This document shows positions 47,327 to 56,596 of a DNA stretch of 64,000 nt, piece after piece (position 1 is the stretch's first letter; each line of letters opens with the position of its first letter). The position numbers and the translations under genes are program-made. The notes below the pieces were generated by a model, which saw nothing but the letters and a program-made list of their open reading frames with translations, searched no databases and had not been told where the DNA came from. Source of the DNA: Aureimonas sp. Leaf427 (lineage in GTDB: Bacteria > Pseudomonadota > Alphaproteobacteria > Rhizobiales > Rhizobiaceae); contig NZ_LMQW01000043.1 in NCBI RefSeq assembly GCF_001425485.1, positions 103,035 to 167,034 on the forward strand, read 5' to 3'.

Positions 47327-50032
47327 TCACGATGGCGCCTCGCTTCGAGGCAGGATGCGGATGTCGGAGGTTCTCAGCGGCCGGGCTTCGAGGCGGGGCG
47401 GCGCGAGGATGCCGGAGGGCTGATCGGCGCCCGCGGCATGGATCGTGCCGGCATAGTAGAGGTTCGCCGCCGTGTTGCGGATGGCGATTTCGACCGCCGT
47501 CTTTTGCCGGGAGACGGGAAGCGAGAAGGCGGCTTCGCCGGCGATGCGGCACCCGATGGGCTCGCCATCCGCGAAGGCGGCCGCGACGTCGCGAAGGCCG
47601 GGCAGAACGAGATGCCAGGCATGGCCGGCCGGCAGTTCGGACAAGTCCACCTTGCGCCGATAGAGGCCGGTTCCGGCAAATCGCGCAAAACCCTGCCGCT
47701 CCCAGCCTCGATCGGTGGCGATGGGCCGGAAGGGGCCGGCCTCGCCGGTCGCGGAGAAGGTCCAACCATCCCCGAGCGGAACGGGCGGCGGCAGGGTGAC
47801 GGTATGGGGTGTCGGCGGTGCCGTCGGTGCCTCGGTGGTGCGACGGATCTCCAGGCAGAGAAGCGCGCCGGCATCCAGTTCGACGGTGACGGTGCTGCCG
47901 GGCCAGATGCCGAGCCGTTCGCGCTCGCCCGTTCCCGCATGCCAGCGACGGATATCGACGGGCCCGTCGCCGAGATCGAGGTTCGCTCGGCGGATGGTCG
48001 CGCCGTCGTTGAAGGCGGCGATCCGCATCGCGCCGTCGAACCGCGCCGACGTCGCCCAGGTGGAGCCGGTCTCCATGCGGAAGCCGGGCGGGGGACAGGC
48101 GGCGGCAAGCGCCGCGTGATCCGCTTCGCCCGGCGCGTCGGCGAAATGGAGCGTCGCGGGATGTTGCGTCGCCCGATCGACGAGGTCGCGCAGGGTCTTC
48201 GGATCGCCATCGAGCCGGGTCCGGGACGGCAGGGGGCCGGACGCGACGAGGCGACCGCCGGCGCGCGAGAAGCGCTCGATCAGCTCGGCGGATGCGCCGG
48301 AGGCAAGGGTCGTGACCGCGGGCAGAATCAGGACGTCGTAGCGGCCGGAGGGGAGAACCAGACGGCCATCCGCGATCCCGGCCGATGCGAAGGCGCTTTC
48401 GTCGACGATGTCGTAGCCGATGCCGGCCTTGGCGAGAGCCTCGGCGAAGGCGCCGAAATGGCGCGCGCAATCGGGGCTCTGCGGCTCCGCGCGGATCGTC
48501 TCCAGCGGATAGAGGAGCCCGACCGGGCGGACGGGCTCGCCCTCTTCCAGAAAGGCGGAGAGACGCGTCAGCTCGTCCATGACGGCGGGCGCATCCGCCC
48601 ACCAGGGCTGAAGATTGTAGCCCGGCGGAAAATCGAAGAGGGGATCGGAGCGCTCGCCGGGTGACGAGCCGTCGAGATAGAGGGCATGCAAGAGGATGCG
48701 CCGGGCGCCGAACAGCGTGTGGCGGATCGACTGCGCCCGCAGCGTCTCCAGCGTCAGGCTCCACTGGCCGGCTGATGTGGGAAGGCCGATCTCGCGGCCC
48801 GTCGCATATTGCTCGATCGTGCAGCGGGAGCGCCCGTTCGCACGGGCGAGGCTGTCGCCGAAGCGCGCGGCCAGCTGCGGCTGGAAGTCCGCCGCGTCGA
48901 CCGCCGTTTCAGAGCGATAAGCGTCGAGCCCGAAATGATCGACGCCCGGCATGGAGCGGGCATCGATGCCGGGAAGCCCGGCCTGAAGGTCCCAGCCGCC
49001 GACATGGGTCAGGAGTTCGTGGCCGGAAAAGGCGAGACCGCGCGCATCGCACCAGCGCCGGAGCGTTCCGAAGAAGGCCTCGTGCATCCGCCCGGAATAG
49101 GCCGCGAAGAACCGGGCGCGAAGTCCGGCACCCGTCTCGCCGACGGAACCGACAAGGGCGTAGAGCTGGAGCGACAGCGGCTCCGGCCCGAGATGGCGGG
49201 GCAGATCGGCGTCCCAGAGAAAGCTATTGCCGAAATCGCCCTCGAGACCCCGCCAGCGATAGAAGCCGGCATAGGGATGGTCGAAGAAGACCGCCCGCGC
49301 GGCCCCGCCCGCCGCCTCCACGAGGGGCGCATAGACGGTCTCAGCGAAACGTTCGGCCGTCTCCGGCAGGAGGTAGTTGACGAGGCGCGAGGTGGCGCAG
49401 CGGGCGGAGAGGAAGACCGTCAGGCGCGTGCCGTCGGGGAAGGAAGGCCCTCCCTCAAGCCGGACATGGCAGCCGCGCGGGCCGGCGGGTTCGAGAGAGA
49501 CGGCAATGCCTGACGAGCGGTCCGCGCCGGTCTCGTCGGCGATGGCGACGAGCGTCCATTCGTCGAAGCGGGGCTCGCCGCCCTCGTAGCACCAGGCAAG
49601 GCCCTCGGGGCCGAGGAATTCGAGGAAGGGGGAGCGGATATCCTCGATGCCGACGGTCAGCGCGCCGCTCTCGACGCGCCCGCTTGCCCAGACGAGGTGG
49701 CGCTCGCGCAGATGCCCGGCGCCGGCGACCACCCGTCCGCCACCATGGCCGGACATCCAGTTGTACTCGTCGTAGATCTCGATGCCGAGGCCGAGCCGCA
49801 TGGCCTCGGAGCAGGCGAAACGGTAGGCGTCGAGGAAGGCCGGGGAGAGATAGGTCTCCAGCGGCATTCCAAGGCGCGCCTGGATCAGGATCGTGCCGAG
49901 GCCGGAGGTCGCGATCTCTGAGAGCCGGGCCGAGATCTCCGCCGGGCTCGGCAGACGGTGCCAGAACCAGAAGGCGGCCGGCCGAAACCGCCGGTCCGGA
50001 TCGCAGAACGGGTCCGGCAATGCTGCTTCCAT
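47327..50032 (-). CDS. Glycoside hydrolase, GH106-like
   Basis: A 901-residue predicted cytosolic glycosidase with no signal peptide. The N-terminal TIM barrel has RPAAFWFWHRLPSPAEIS and IYDEYNWMSGHGGG (about residues 86-99), matching the YDE-x-W-x-SG-x-x-GG motif of GH106-like enzymes, which include alpha-L-rhamnosidases. A GH2-like beta-sandwich forms the C-terminus (DGWTFSATGEAGPF). The start at ATG 50032 is 6 bp after the neighbouring glycosidase. The sugar is unknown. The longer frame upstream of 50032 only crosses that neighbour out of frame. Confidence 0.78.
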   Translation of the reverse strand: MEAALPDPFCDPDRRFRPAAFWFWHRLPSPAEISARLSEIATSGLGTILIQARLGMPLETYLSPAFLDAYRFACSEAMRLGLGIEIYDEYNWMSGHGGGRVVAGAGHLRERHLVWASGRVESGALTVGIEDIRSPFLEFLGPEGLAWCYEGGEPRFDEWTLVAIADETGADRSSGIAVSLEPAGPRGCHVRLEGGPSFPDGTRLTVFLSARCATSRLVNYLLPETAERFAETVYAPLVEAAGGAARAVFFDHPYAGFYRWRGLEGDFGNSFLWDADLPRHLGPEPLSLQLYALVGSVGETGAGLRARFFAAYSGRMHEAFFGTLRRWCDARGLAFSGHELLTHVGGWDLQAGLPGIDARSMPGVDHFGLDAYRSETAVDAADFQPQLAARFGDSLARANGRSRCTIEQYATGREIGLPTSAGQWSLTLETLRAQSIRHTLFGARRILLHALYLDGSSPGERSDPLFDFPPGYNLQPWWADAPAVMDELTRLSAFLEEGEPVRPVGLLYPLETIRAEPQSPDCARHFGAFAEALAKAGIGYDIVDESAFASAGIADGRLVLPSGRYDVLILPAVTTLASGASAELIERFSRAGGRLVASGPLPSRTRLDGDPKTLRDLVDRATQHPATLHFADAPGEADHAALAAACPPPGFRMETGSTWATSARFDGAMRIAAFNDGATIRRANLDLGDGPVDIRRWHAGTGERERLGIWPGSTVTVELDAGALLCLEIRRTTEAPTAPPTPHTVTLPPPVPLGDGWTFSATGEAGPFRPIATDRGWERQGFARFAGTGLYRRKVDLSELPAGHAWHLVLPGLRDVAAAFADGEPIGCRIAGEAAFSLPVSRQKTAVEIAIRNTAANLYYAGTIHAAGADQPSGILAPPRLEARPLRTSDIRILPRSEAPS

Positions 50033-50037
50033 CGCCG

Positions 50038-52281
50038 TCAGGCGAGCGGCGTAAGGTGGATGTCGAGCCGCTCGCCGGCTGCGGCGCCCGACAGATCGAA
50101 GGCGAGGAAGGGCTGGCCCTCGAGCGGCGCAAGATCGCGCCCGCCCATCCGGGCCGCGACGAGGCGGTCGGGCGCGATGTCGGGCAGAGCGAGCCGGGCC
50201 GTCTCCTGCGCGCCGGAGGCCGGGTGAAGGCGGAGCGAGACGAAGTTCGGCTCCAGGGTCAGATGCGACAGGCGGCCGACGAGATCGGTCTCCAGGCGGA
50301 TGCGCGAGGCCGAGCGCAGCGTGAGGACGCCGTCCTCGACGCGCAGCTCGACCGGACCGACAGGGCTTTCGACCGGGCCGAGGCGCACGGGTTCGCCGGT
50401 GTTTCTGACCTCCCAGCCGCCCCAGGGGTTGAAGTCCATCACTTCGGCGACCCCGAGCAGCGGCAGCATGGCGCCCCAGGAGTAGAAGGGGTCGGTGTCG
50501 CCCTGGTCCATCGCCTCGCCGGTCTCGGCATTGTAGTTTTCGGCGACGATCCGCTGCTCCGCCCAGGACTTTTCGAAGAGCTGGAAGCTCTTGCGGGCGA
50601 AGGTGCCGGCCTCGTCCTCGAAGCCGGCGGCGCGAAGGGCGTGCCAGAGGAAGTAGTTGACGTTCGGCCAGATCCGGCCGCGCCAGTAGACATTGTCCTT
50701 GTAGGCGGGGTCGTCGCGCGAGGCGTTGGGGATGATCCAGTCGCCGCCGAAGCTCTCGGGATCGTCGAGATGGGCGAGGAGGCGCTTGGCCTGCTCCGGC
50801 GTCGCCGCGCCGCAGAGAAGAGGATAGAAGCTGGTCGGGCCGACCGAGCGCACGAAGCCGCCCGTCCGTTGGCGGTTGGCGAAAAGGCCGCGCGCCTCGT
50901 TCCAAAGCTCGGTCCGGATGAGATCGCGGCTCGATGCCGCCAGCGCCTCGAACTCGGCGGCCTCCGCGTCCCGTCCCAGTTCGCGCGCGATCAGCGCCAG
51001 CATCTGCGCATCCAGCGCCAGCACCGCGTTGAGGCCGACGTCGAGCGTCGAGAGCGTGCGTGTCTCGGGATCGTAGACGGCCTCGTCGTGGGTCGCCGAA
51101 TTGTCCATGCCCGTCTCGTTGCGCGCGCCGAAATGCAGGCCCTTGTACATGCCGTCGCCGACATCAGACGTGCCGCAGGAGACGAGGCCGAGGCGGGTGG
51201 GATCGCGATGTTCCCGCCACCAGCGCTGATTGCGCGCGAGCGGCTCGTAGACGAAATCGAGGCCGGAGCGCTCGCGCGTGCGCAGATACATCATCCAGGC
51301 CATGAAGGCCCCGTTCGGCGCCTGGCTCCGGTCGACCCACTGGTCGGTCGTGCTGAGAAGGCAGGTGAAATTGCCCTGCGGTGTCGCGCTCGCCATGGCG
51401 GCGGCCATGTTCTCGTAGCCGGCGGCCCGGTCGAAGACGTTGGTCATGAGGGCGGCATAGGTCTGGTCGTTGAACCAGACGGCGAAGCCGCCGAGATCCC
51501 ACATGCGGCTCGTCGCGGTGAAGTTTCGCCGGCTGTCCGTGTCGCGCAGCGTGTTCCAGGCCATGACGTCGCGCACCGCGTCGAGCGCGCCGGCATAGCG
51601 GCCGGTCTGCGCGGGCAGGGCGGGTTCGGGCGCGGGATCGGCGAGCGCGGCCTTGGCCTTCGCGATGGCGAGCGCGGCGCTGTCGGCGACGGCGGCGGCA
51701 AAGGCGCCGTCGTGGGCCATTTCCAACTCGAAGCGCAGTGCCAGCGCGGGCGCCTCGGTGCCGCGGCTGCCTTTGTAGAAATAGCCATGCGCGTCGAAAT
51801 CGGCGACGAGGGCCGCGACGTCGGCATGGGCCGTGACCTGGACGGGCCGGTCGCGCGTGACGAGGGCGACGAAGCGCGTGCCGACCTCGACCACGGTGGC
51901 ACCCTCCGCCGCATCGTAGCGCACGGTTGCGCCGCTCTCCGCGGAGAGGCAGAGCGAGACCCAGTAGCGAAGGCCCCATTCGGCCAGATCGAGCGCGGTC
52001 CAGCGCCCGGTGACAATGTAGGGATCGGCCTTGCGATAGGCGAAGGAGAGGCGGCTTCCGCCGTGGCGCGTCTCGAACTCGATCGCCTCGCCATCGAGCC
52101 CGTGGCGGCCGAGGAGAAGGTCGGCGCCGGGGCGGATCGTGGTGGCCTTGGCCGCGCGCGAGGAGAAGAGGACCGGCGTCAGCCGGACGCCGAGCGGCAG
52201 GAAGACCAGTTCCGCCGGACGGTTCGACCAGGTGTTCCAGGCCTTGGAGGCCTCGACGGTGGCGTCGACGAGCATCGGCAT
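50038..52281 (-). CDS. MGH1/GH63-like glycoside hydrolase
   Basis: A 747-residue enzyme with an (alpha/alpha)6-barrel signature: MWDLGGFAVWFNDQTY, TTDQWVDRSQAPNGAFMAWM, GMDNSATHDEAVYD and YWRGRIWPNVNYFLWHAL. These resemble mannosylglycerate-hydrolase/GH63 domains. Likely catalytic acids are Asp in GMDNS and Glu in VAENYNAETGE, by family analogy. No signal peptide is seen, so it should act after uptake by the adjacent transporter. It lies between the binding protein and the GH106-like gene. Confidence 0.8.
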   Translation of the reverse strand: MPMLVDATVEASKAWNTWSNRPAELVFLPLGVRLTPVLFSSRAAKATTIRPGADLLLGRHGLDGEAIEFETRHGGSRLSFAYRKADPYIVTGRWTALDLAEWGLRYWVSLCLSAESGATVRYDAAEGATVVEVGTRFVALVTRDRPVQVTAHADVAALVADFDAHGYFYKGSRGTEAPALALRFELEMAHDGAFAAAVADSAALAIAKAKAALADPAPEPALPAQTGRYAGALDAVRDVMAWNTLRDTDSRRNFTATSRMWDLGGFAVWFNDQTYAALMTNVFDRAAGYENMAAAMASATPQGNFTCLLSTTDQWVDRSQAPNGAFMAWMMYLRTRERSGLDFVYEPLARNQRWWREHRDPTRLGLVSCGTSDVGDGMYKGLHFGARNETGMDNSATHDEAVYDPETRTLSTLDVGLNAVLALDAQMLALIARELGRDAEAAEFEALAASSRDLIRTELWNEARGLFANRQRTGGFVRSVGPTSFYPLLCGAATPEQAKRLLAHLDDPESFGGDWIIPNASRDDPAYKDNVYWRGRIWPNVNYFLWHALRAAGFEDEAGTFARKSFQLFEKSWAEQRIVAENYNAETGEAMDQGDTDPFYSWGAMLPLLGVAEVMDFNPWGGWEVRNTGEPVRLGPVESPVGPVELRVEDGVLTLRSASRIRLETDLVGRLSHLTLEPNFVSLRLHPASGAQETARLALPDIAPDRLVAARMGGRDLAPLEGQPFLAFDLSGAAAGERLDIHLTPLA

Positions 52282-52313
52282 TTCATCCTGCGGCAGGCGG
52301 GAAGCGGGATAGA

Positions 52314-52346
52314 CGAAGGGGCGGCCGGCGAGCGGCCGCCCCTTCG
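52314..52346 (-). promoter_or_regulatory. 14-bp-stem hairpin after the second Pot-type binding-protein gene
   Basis: Perfect arms CGAAGGGGCGGCCG and CGGCCGCCCCTTCG around a five-base loop. It lies 14-46 nt after the binding-protein stop and before the glycosidase. No T-run follows on the minus strand. It likely sets a lower level for the downstream enzymes or protects the binding-protein mRNA. Confidence 0.6.
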
Positions 52347-52359
52347 ATCATGGTGGTAC

Positions 52360-53439
52360 TTACTGGACGAATTCGGTCTTCACCTCGGACCAGAGCTCCT
52401 GCAGCTCCTGGCGGCGCTCCTCGGTCAGCGGAACCGCGAACTTCAGGCGCGAATAGACCTCCGGCTTGCCCATGACGGCACGATTGAAGGCCTCGGGCGG
52501 CAGGCCCTCGACGGCCTTGGCGTTGGCGGAGACGGCGGCGCCCGAGGTCGTGTCCCAGGTAACGTAGAAGTCGGGGCTGATCATGTAGTCCATGAACTTC
52601 GCCGCGCCTTCCTTGTTCGGCGCATCCTTGGCGAGCATGAGGACGTCGAACCAGGCGGAGGCGCCTTCCTCGGGCACGACGAAGGCGACGGGGAGCTTGT
52701 ACTTCTTGATCGCGCGGGCGGCGCCGCCGGCCCAGATCTCGCCGATGTCGAAGTTCTTGTTGGCCATGCCCTTCATCCACTCGTCCTCGGACGCCCAGAA
52801 GGAGCGGACCTGCGGCTTCAGCGCGAGCAGCTTGGCCTTGATCGCCTCCATGTCGGTCGGCGCGTTCATGTCCTGGCCGAGCGCCATGGCGGCGAGCTGC
52901 ACGTTGAGGATGGCGTCGTCGCGCAGCGAGACGCGACCGGCATATTTGGAGTCCCAGAGCGCGTTGATCGACGTCAGGTCGTCCTTGATGGCGTCGGTGT
53001 TGTAGGCATAGGAGTTGATGCCCCAGACCCAGGGCACGCCCCAGGTCTGCCCATCCACCTTGACGATCTCGCTATCCTTGAACTGGGCCGAAACATCCGC
53101 GAAGTTCGAGATCTTGGACGTGTCGATCGGCTCGATCAGGCCCTCCTCGCGCGCGGCGGGCAGGAAGGGCGTGCCGACCACGACGACGTCGTAGGCGCCC
53201 GGGCTCGTGCGCATCTTCGTCAGCATTTCCTGCTCGGACGTGTAGTAGTCGTGGATGACGGTGATGCCCGTCATTTCCTTGAACTTCTCGACGGCGAACT
53301 TTTCGTCCGTGCCGTAGCCGTTCCAGTTGAGCACTCGGATCTCGTTGTCGGCGGCGGCCGCGAGGCTGACGGGCGCGACGGACGCAAGGGCACCCGCGAG
53401 AAAGGCGGAGGCAGAGAGAAGGACATGACGCCTGTTCAT
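52360..53439 (-). CDS. Pot-type ABC transporter periplasmic binding protein
   Basis: A 359-residue protein with a signal peptide (MNRRHVLLSASAFLAGALAS, cleavage near residue 30). The mature start DNEIRVLNWNGYGTDEKFAV is typical of PotD/PotF. AAAGG upstream of ATG 53439 decides against an earlier start. It heads the minus-strand operon with two glycosidases and a phosphorylase, while its permeases and ATPase are on the opposite strand. The ligand is unknown. Confidence 0.92.
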   Translation of the reverse strand: MNRRHVLLSASAFLAGALASVAPVSLAAAADNEIRVLNWNGYGTDEKFAVEKFKEMTGITVIHDYYTSEQEMLTKMRTSPGAYDVVVVGTPFLPAAREEGLIEPIDTSKISNFADVSAQFKDSEIVKVDGQTWGVPWVWGINSYAYNTDAIKDDLTSINALWDSKYAGRVSLRDDAILNVQLAAMALGQDMNAPTDMEAIKAKLLALKPQVRSFWASEDEWMKGMANKNFDIGEIWAGGAARAIKKYKLPVAFVVPEEGASAWFDVLMLAKDAPNKEGAAKFMDYMISPDFYVTWDTTSGAAVSANAKAVEGLPPEAFNRAVMGKPEVYSRLKFAVPLTEERRQELQELWSEVKTEFVQ

Positions 53440-53761
53440 GAACTGACCTTTCAAGGGGAAGTGGAGCGGCACGAAGCACGCGGATCAAACCTCAAGCAAG
53501 CCGTCCGTGCATCTTCGACACGCTGCCCGCTTGTGTTCGTATACAAACAAAACACGAGCCAAAGCGTCTGGCAAGAGGCGGAATGCGTCGTTGGAGGCAA
53601 AATTCAGGATGCTCAAAAAAAGGGCTTGCGCTCCTCCGCAAATGCCATATCAATTCGTACACTAACGATTTTCGAGCCCCCATCGACCGATACCTCAGTC
53701 CCACGGGCCCTCGTCCGCCGGGGCTCGATTTCGGTTGCGATGCGGTAGGGAAGGTCCCCCC
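53440..53761 (+). promoter_or_regulatory. Divergent control region with two matching 13-mers
   Basis: TTCGTATACAAAC at 53536-53548 and TTCGTACACTAAC at 53654-53666 agree at 11 of 13 bases. Their centres are 103 and 102 bp from the two divergent start codons. The first sits in an imperfect 22-bp palindrome around GTATAC. These are good operator candidates for the MarR regulator of the locus. Confidence 0.5.
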
Positions 53762-54625
53762 ATGACGAGCAATGGCAGACGCCTGAGATCGATCTTCGGC
53801 CTGACGGGCGCCACCTATCTGTGGCTGACCGTCACCGTTCTGCTGCCGCTGTCGGCGATGCTCTACTTCAGCTTTCTCGACGTGGCGCCGATCAACGGGC
53901 GCAGCGCGAGCTTCTCGCTGGAGAACTACACGGACTTTTTCACCAAGCGCGTCTATCTCGTGAACACTTGGCGTTCGGTGCAGCTCGGGCTCACCGTCAC
54001 CTTCTTCTGCGCGCTGATCGGCTATCCCGCGGCGCTGGCGCTGGCGCGGGCCATCAAGGGGCGCTGGCGCGAGGCGCTGCTGCTCCTCGTCGTGCTGCCG
54101 TTCTGGAGCAACGGGCTGGTGCGCACCTTCTCCTGGACCATGGTTCTCAACGACAACGGGCTGGTGGCCCGCGCGGTCCATGCGGTCTGGCCGGGGGCGC
54201 CGTCCTTCGGCCTGCTCGACAGCTACCCGGCCATCGTGATCGGCCTCGTCCACGGCTATCTGCCCTACATGATCCTGACCTGCTACATTTCCCTGCAGGC
54301 GATCGACGACAGCCTGACGGAGGCCGCGCGCAGTCTCGGCGCCTCGCATCTGGCGACCTTTCTGCGCGTGACGCTGCCGCTCAGCCTGCCGGGCCTTGCG
54401 GCCGGCGCCATCCTCATCTTCGTGCCGGTCATCGGGTCCTTCATGGAGCCGCGCATTCTCGGCGGCCAGCAGGCGATCATGCTGGGAACGCTGATCGAGA
54501 ACCAGTTCACCGCCGCCTTCAACTGGCCGCTCGGTGCCGCGCTCGGCTTCATCCTCCTGGTGATCGTCATCCTCATCATGGCCCTCTTCTCCCCGGTGCT
54601 GAAGAAGCACATGACCGTTTCGTGA
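53762..54625 (+). CDS. Pot-type ABC transporter permease (PotB-like)
   Basis: A 287-residue permease with six predicted helices. The EAA loop is TEAARSLGASHLATFLRVTL. Unlike the permease at 29691 it has the normal PotB length. ATG 53762 is chosen over an upstream start because it begins the usual MTSNGRRLRSIFGLTG opening. It is the first gene of the plus-strand transporter operon. Confidence 0.93.
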   Translation: MTSNGRRLRSIFGLTGATYLWLTVTVLLPLSAMLYFSFLDVAPINGRSASFSLENYTDFFTKRVYLVNTWRSVQLGLTVTFFCALIGYPAALALARAIKGRWREALLLLVVLPFWSNGLVRTFSWTMVLNDNGLVARAVHAVWPGAPSFGLLDSYPAIVIGLVHGYLPYMILTCYISLQAIDDSLTEAARSLGASHLATFLRVTLPLSLPGLAAGAILIFVPVIGSFMEPRILGGQQAIMLGTLIENQFTAAFNWPLGAALGFILLVIVILIMALFSPVLKKHMTVS

Positions 54626-54636
54626 GGGCCGCCGCG

Positions 54637-55416
54637 ATGAAAACCAGCACCGCCGTCTCTGGCCTCTATCTCGGCCTCCTGCTCTTCTTCCTCTACCTGC
54701 CGATCGCCGTGATGATGGCGATGTCGTTCAATGCCTCCGAGCTCTACATGCTGCCCTTCGAGTTCGATCTCGTCTGGTATCGGCAGCTCGCCGGCAACGG
54801 CGCGCTTCTGCAGGCGGCCGGCAACAGCATCGTCATCGCGCTCGTCAACATGGTGGTCGCGACCGCGCTCGGCACGATGACGGCGCTGGCCTTCGCCCGC
54901 TACGACTTCGCCGGCAAGCGCTTCCTCCAGGCCATGCTCCTGCCGACTCTCACCATGCCCTGGCTGATCACCGGCACGGCCATGCTGATCTTCTTCTTCT
55001 GGTCCGGCATCGGGCGCGGCCTTCACGCCATCCTTCTCGGCCATGTCGCGCTGTCGCTGCCCTATGTCATCATCATCGTCGGCTCGCGGCTGAAAAGTCT
55101 CGGCGTCTCCATGGAGGAGGCGGCGGCGACGCTCGGCGCCAGCGCCTGGCAGACCTTCTGGCGCGTCACGGCCCCCCTGATGGCGCCGGGCATCGTCGCC
55201 GCCGCGCTCTTCGCCTTCGCCATTTCCTTCGACCAGTTCGTCATCTCCTACTTCCTCGCCCCGGTCGGCACCTCGACCCTGCCGGTGCAGATCTATTCGG
55301 CCATTCGCAAGGGCTTCACGCCGGAGATCAACGCGATCTCGACCATCATCATCCTCGCCTCCATGGCGCTGATGATCGGCTTCGCCCGCTTCTCGAAATT
55401 CGGTGGAGAACGCTGA
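54637..55416 (+). CDS. Pot-type ABC transporter permease (PotC-like)
   Basis: A 259-residue permease. The helix 1 region LLLFFLYLPIAVMMAMSFN and EAA loop EEAAATLGASAWQTFWRVTA are PotC-like. It begins 11 bp after the first permease, and the ATPase follows within 2 bp. Confidence 0.93.
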   Translation: MKTSTAVSGLYLGLLLFFLYLPIAVMMAMSFNASELYMLPFEFDLVWYRQLAGNGALLQAAGNSIVIALVNMVVATALGTMTALAFARYDFAGKRFLQAMLLPTLTMPWLITGTAMLIFFFWSGIGRGLHAILLGHVALSLPYVIIIVGSRLKSLGVSMEEAAATLGASAWQTFWRVTAPLMAPGIVAAALFAFAISFDQFVISYFLAPVGTSTLPVQIYSAIRKGFTPEINAISTIIILASMALMIGFARFSKFGGER

Positions 55417-55417
55417 G

Positions 55418-56491
55418 ATGAGCGCTGTCGGCATTCAGAACGTCGCCAAGTACTACGGTAAGATCGCCGCCCTCGAGGACGTCTCGATGACGATCGGCGA
55501 CGGCGAGTTCTTCGGCCTGCTCGGTCCCTCCGGCGGCGGCAAGACCACGCTCCTGCGCTCGATCGCCGGCTTCGTCGATCCCGATCGCGGCGAGATCACC
55601 ATCGGCGGCAAGCCGGTCCAGAACATCCCGATCAACAAGCGCGACATCGGAATGATGTTCCAGAACTACGCGCTCTTCCCGCATATGACGGTCGCCGACA
55701 ATATCGGCTTCGGCCTGTCCGTGCGCAGCCGTCCGAAGGCCGAGATCGCGGCGCGCGTCGAGCATCTCCTGAAGCTCGTGCGCCTGTCCGGCTTCGAGAG
55801 CCGCAAGCCCAAGCAGATGTCCGGCGGCCAGCAGCAGCGCATCGCGCTCGCCCGCGCGCTCTCGACCAATCCGCGCGTGCTCCTCCTCGATGAGCCGCTG
55901 GGCGCCCTCGACAAGAAGCTGCGCGAGGAGATGCAGTTCGAGCTGAAGCAGATCCAGCGCGAGATCGGCATCACCACGGTCTTCGTCACGCACGACCAGG
56001 AGGAGGCGCTGACCCTCTCCGACCGCATCGCCATCATGAACGGCGGCAAGGTCGAGCAGATCGGCGCCCCGCGCGAAATCTACGAGCGCCCGCGCACCGC
56101 GTTTGCCGCCAGTTTCCTCGGCACGGCGAACTTCTTCGAGGGCACGGTCTCGGGCCGCGACAACGGGCTGACGCGCATTCTTCTCGACGGCGGGCAGGCG
56201 ATCTACACCGCCGACACGGCCGAGGAGGGGCGCCGCGTGACGGCGGCGGTGCGGCCGGAGAAGCTCCTGGCCGGGCCGGTCTCCGCCGGCCACGACACGT
56301 CTCGGACGAATTCGATCGAGGGCCGCATTTCGGCGGAGGTCTATGCCGGCAACAGCGTCACCTATCGCGTCAATGCTGCGGGACGCCCGATCACGGTCTT
56401 CGTGCAGAACCGCACGGGCGAGGGCTTTTCGCCCGACCAGCCCGTTGCGCTCAGCTGGAACCCGAGCCAAACGGTCCTGGTCGAGGCCTGA
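55418..56491 (+). CDS. Pot-type ABC transporter ATP-binding protein (PotA-like)
   Basis: A 357-residue ATPase with Walker A GPSGGGKTT, signature MSGGQQQRIALARAL, Walker B VLLLDEPLGALD and switch FVTHDQEEAL. A TOBE domain follows at about residues 275-355. ATG 55418 is chosen; GGAG lies 10 nt upstream and GTG 55403 is the alternative. Confidence 0.95.
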   Translation: MSAVGIQNVAKYYGKIAALEDVSMTIGDGEFFGLLGPSGGGKTTLLRSIAGFVDPDRGEITIGGKPVQNIPINKRDIGMMFQNYALFPHMTVADNIGFGLSVRSRPKAEIAARVEHLLKLVRLSGFESRKPKQMSGGQQQRIALARALSTNPRVLLLDEPLGALDKKLREEMQFELKQIQREIGITTVFVTHDQEEALTLSDRIAIMNGGKVEQIGAPREIYERPRTAFAASFLGTANFFEGTVSGRDNGLTRILLDGGQAIYTADTAEEGRRVTAAVRPEKLLAGPVSAGHDTSRTNSIEGRISAEVYAGNSVTYRVNAAGRPITVFVQNRTGEGFSPDQPVALSWNPSQTVLVEA

Positions 56492-56596
56492 CGCTACGGC
56501 GGCGGGCAGCGTCCGGCGGACGGCGCGCGACGGATCGTGCTACGGCGGTACCGGTAAGCGCGGGCGTCACGGGGCCGCGGCATGGAAGGGATCGCA

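Noticed and set aside
49684-53748. 1354-codon open frame on the plus strand
   Set aside because: It lies antisense to two glycosidases and the binding protein, with no recognisable domain.
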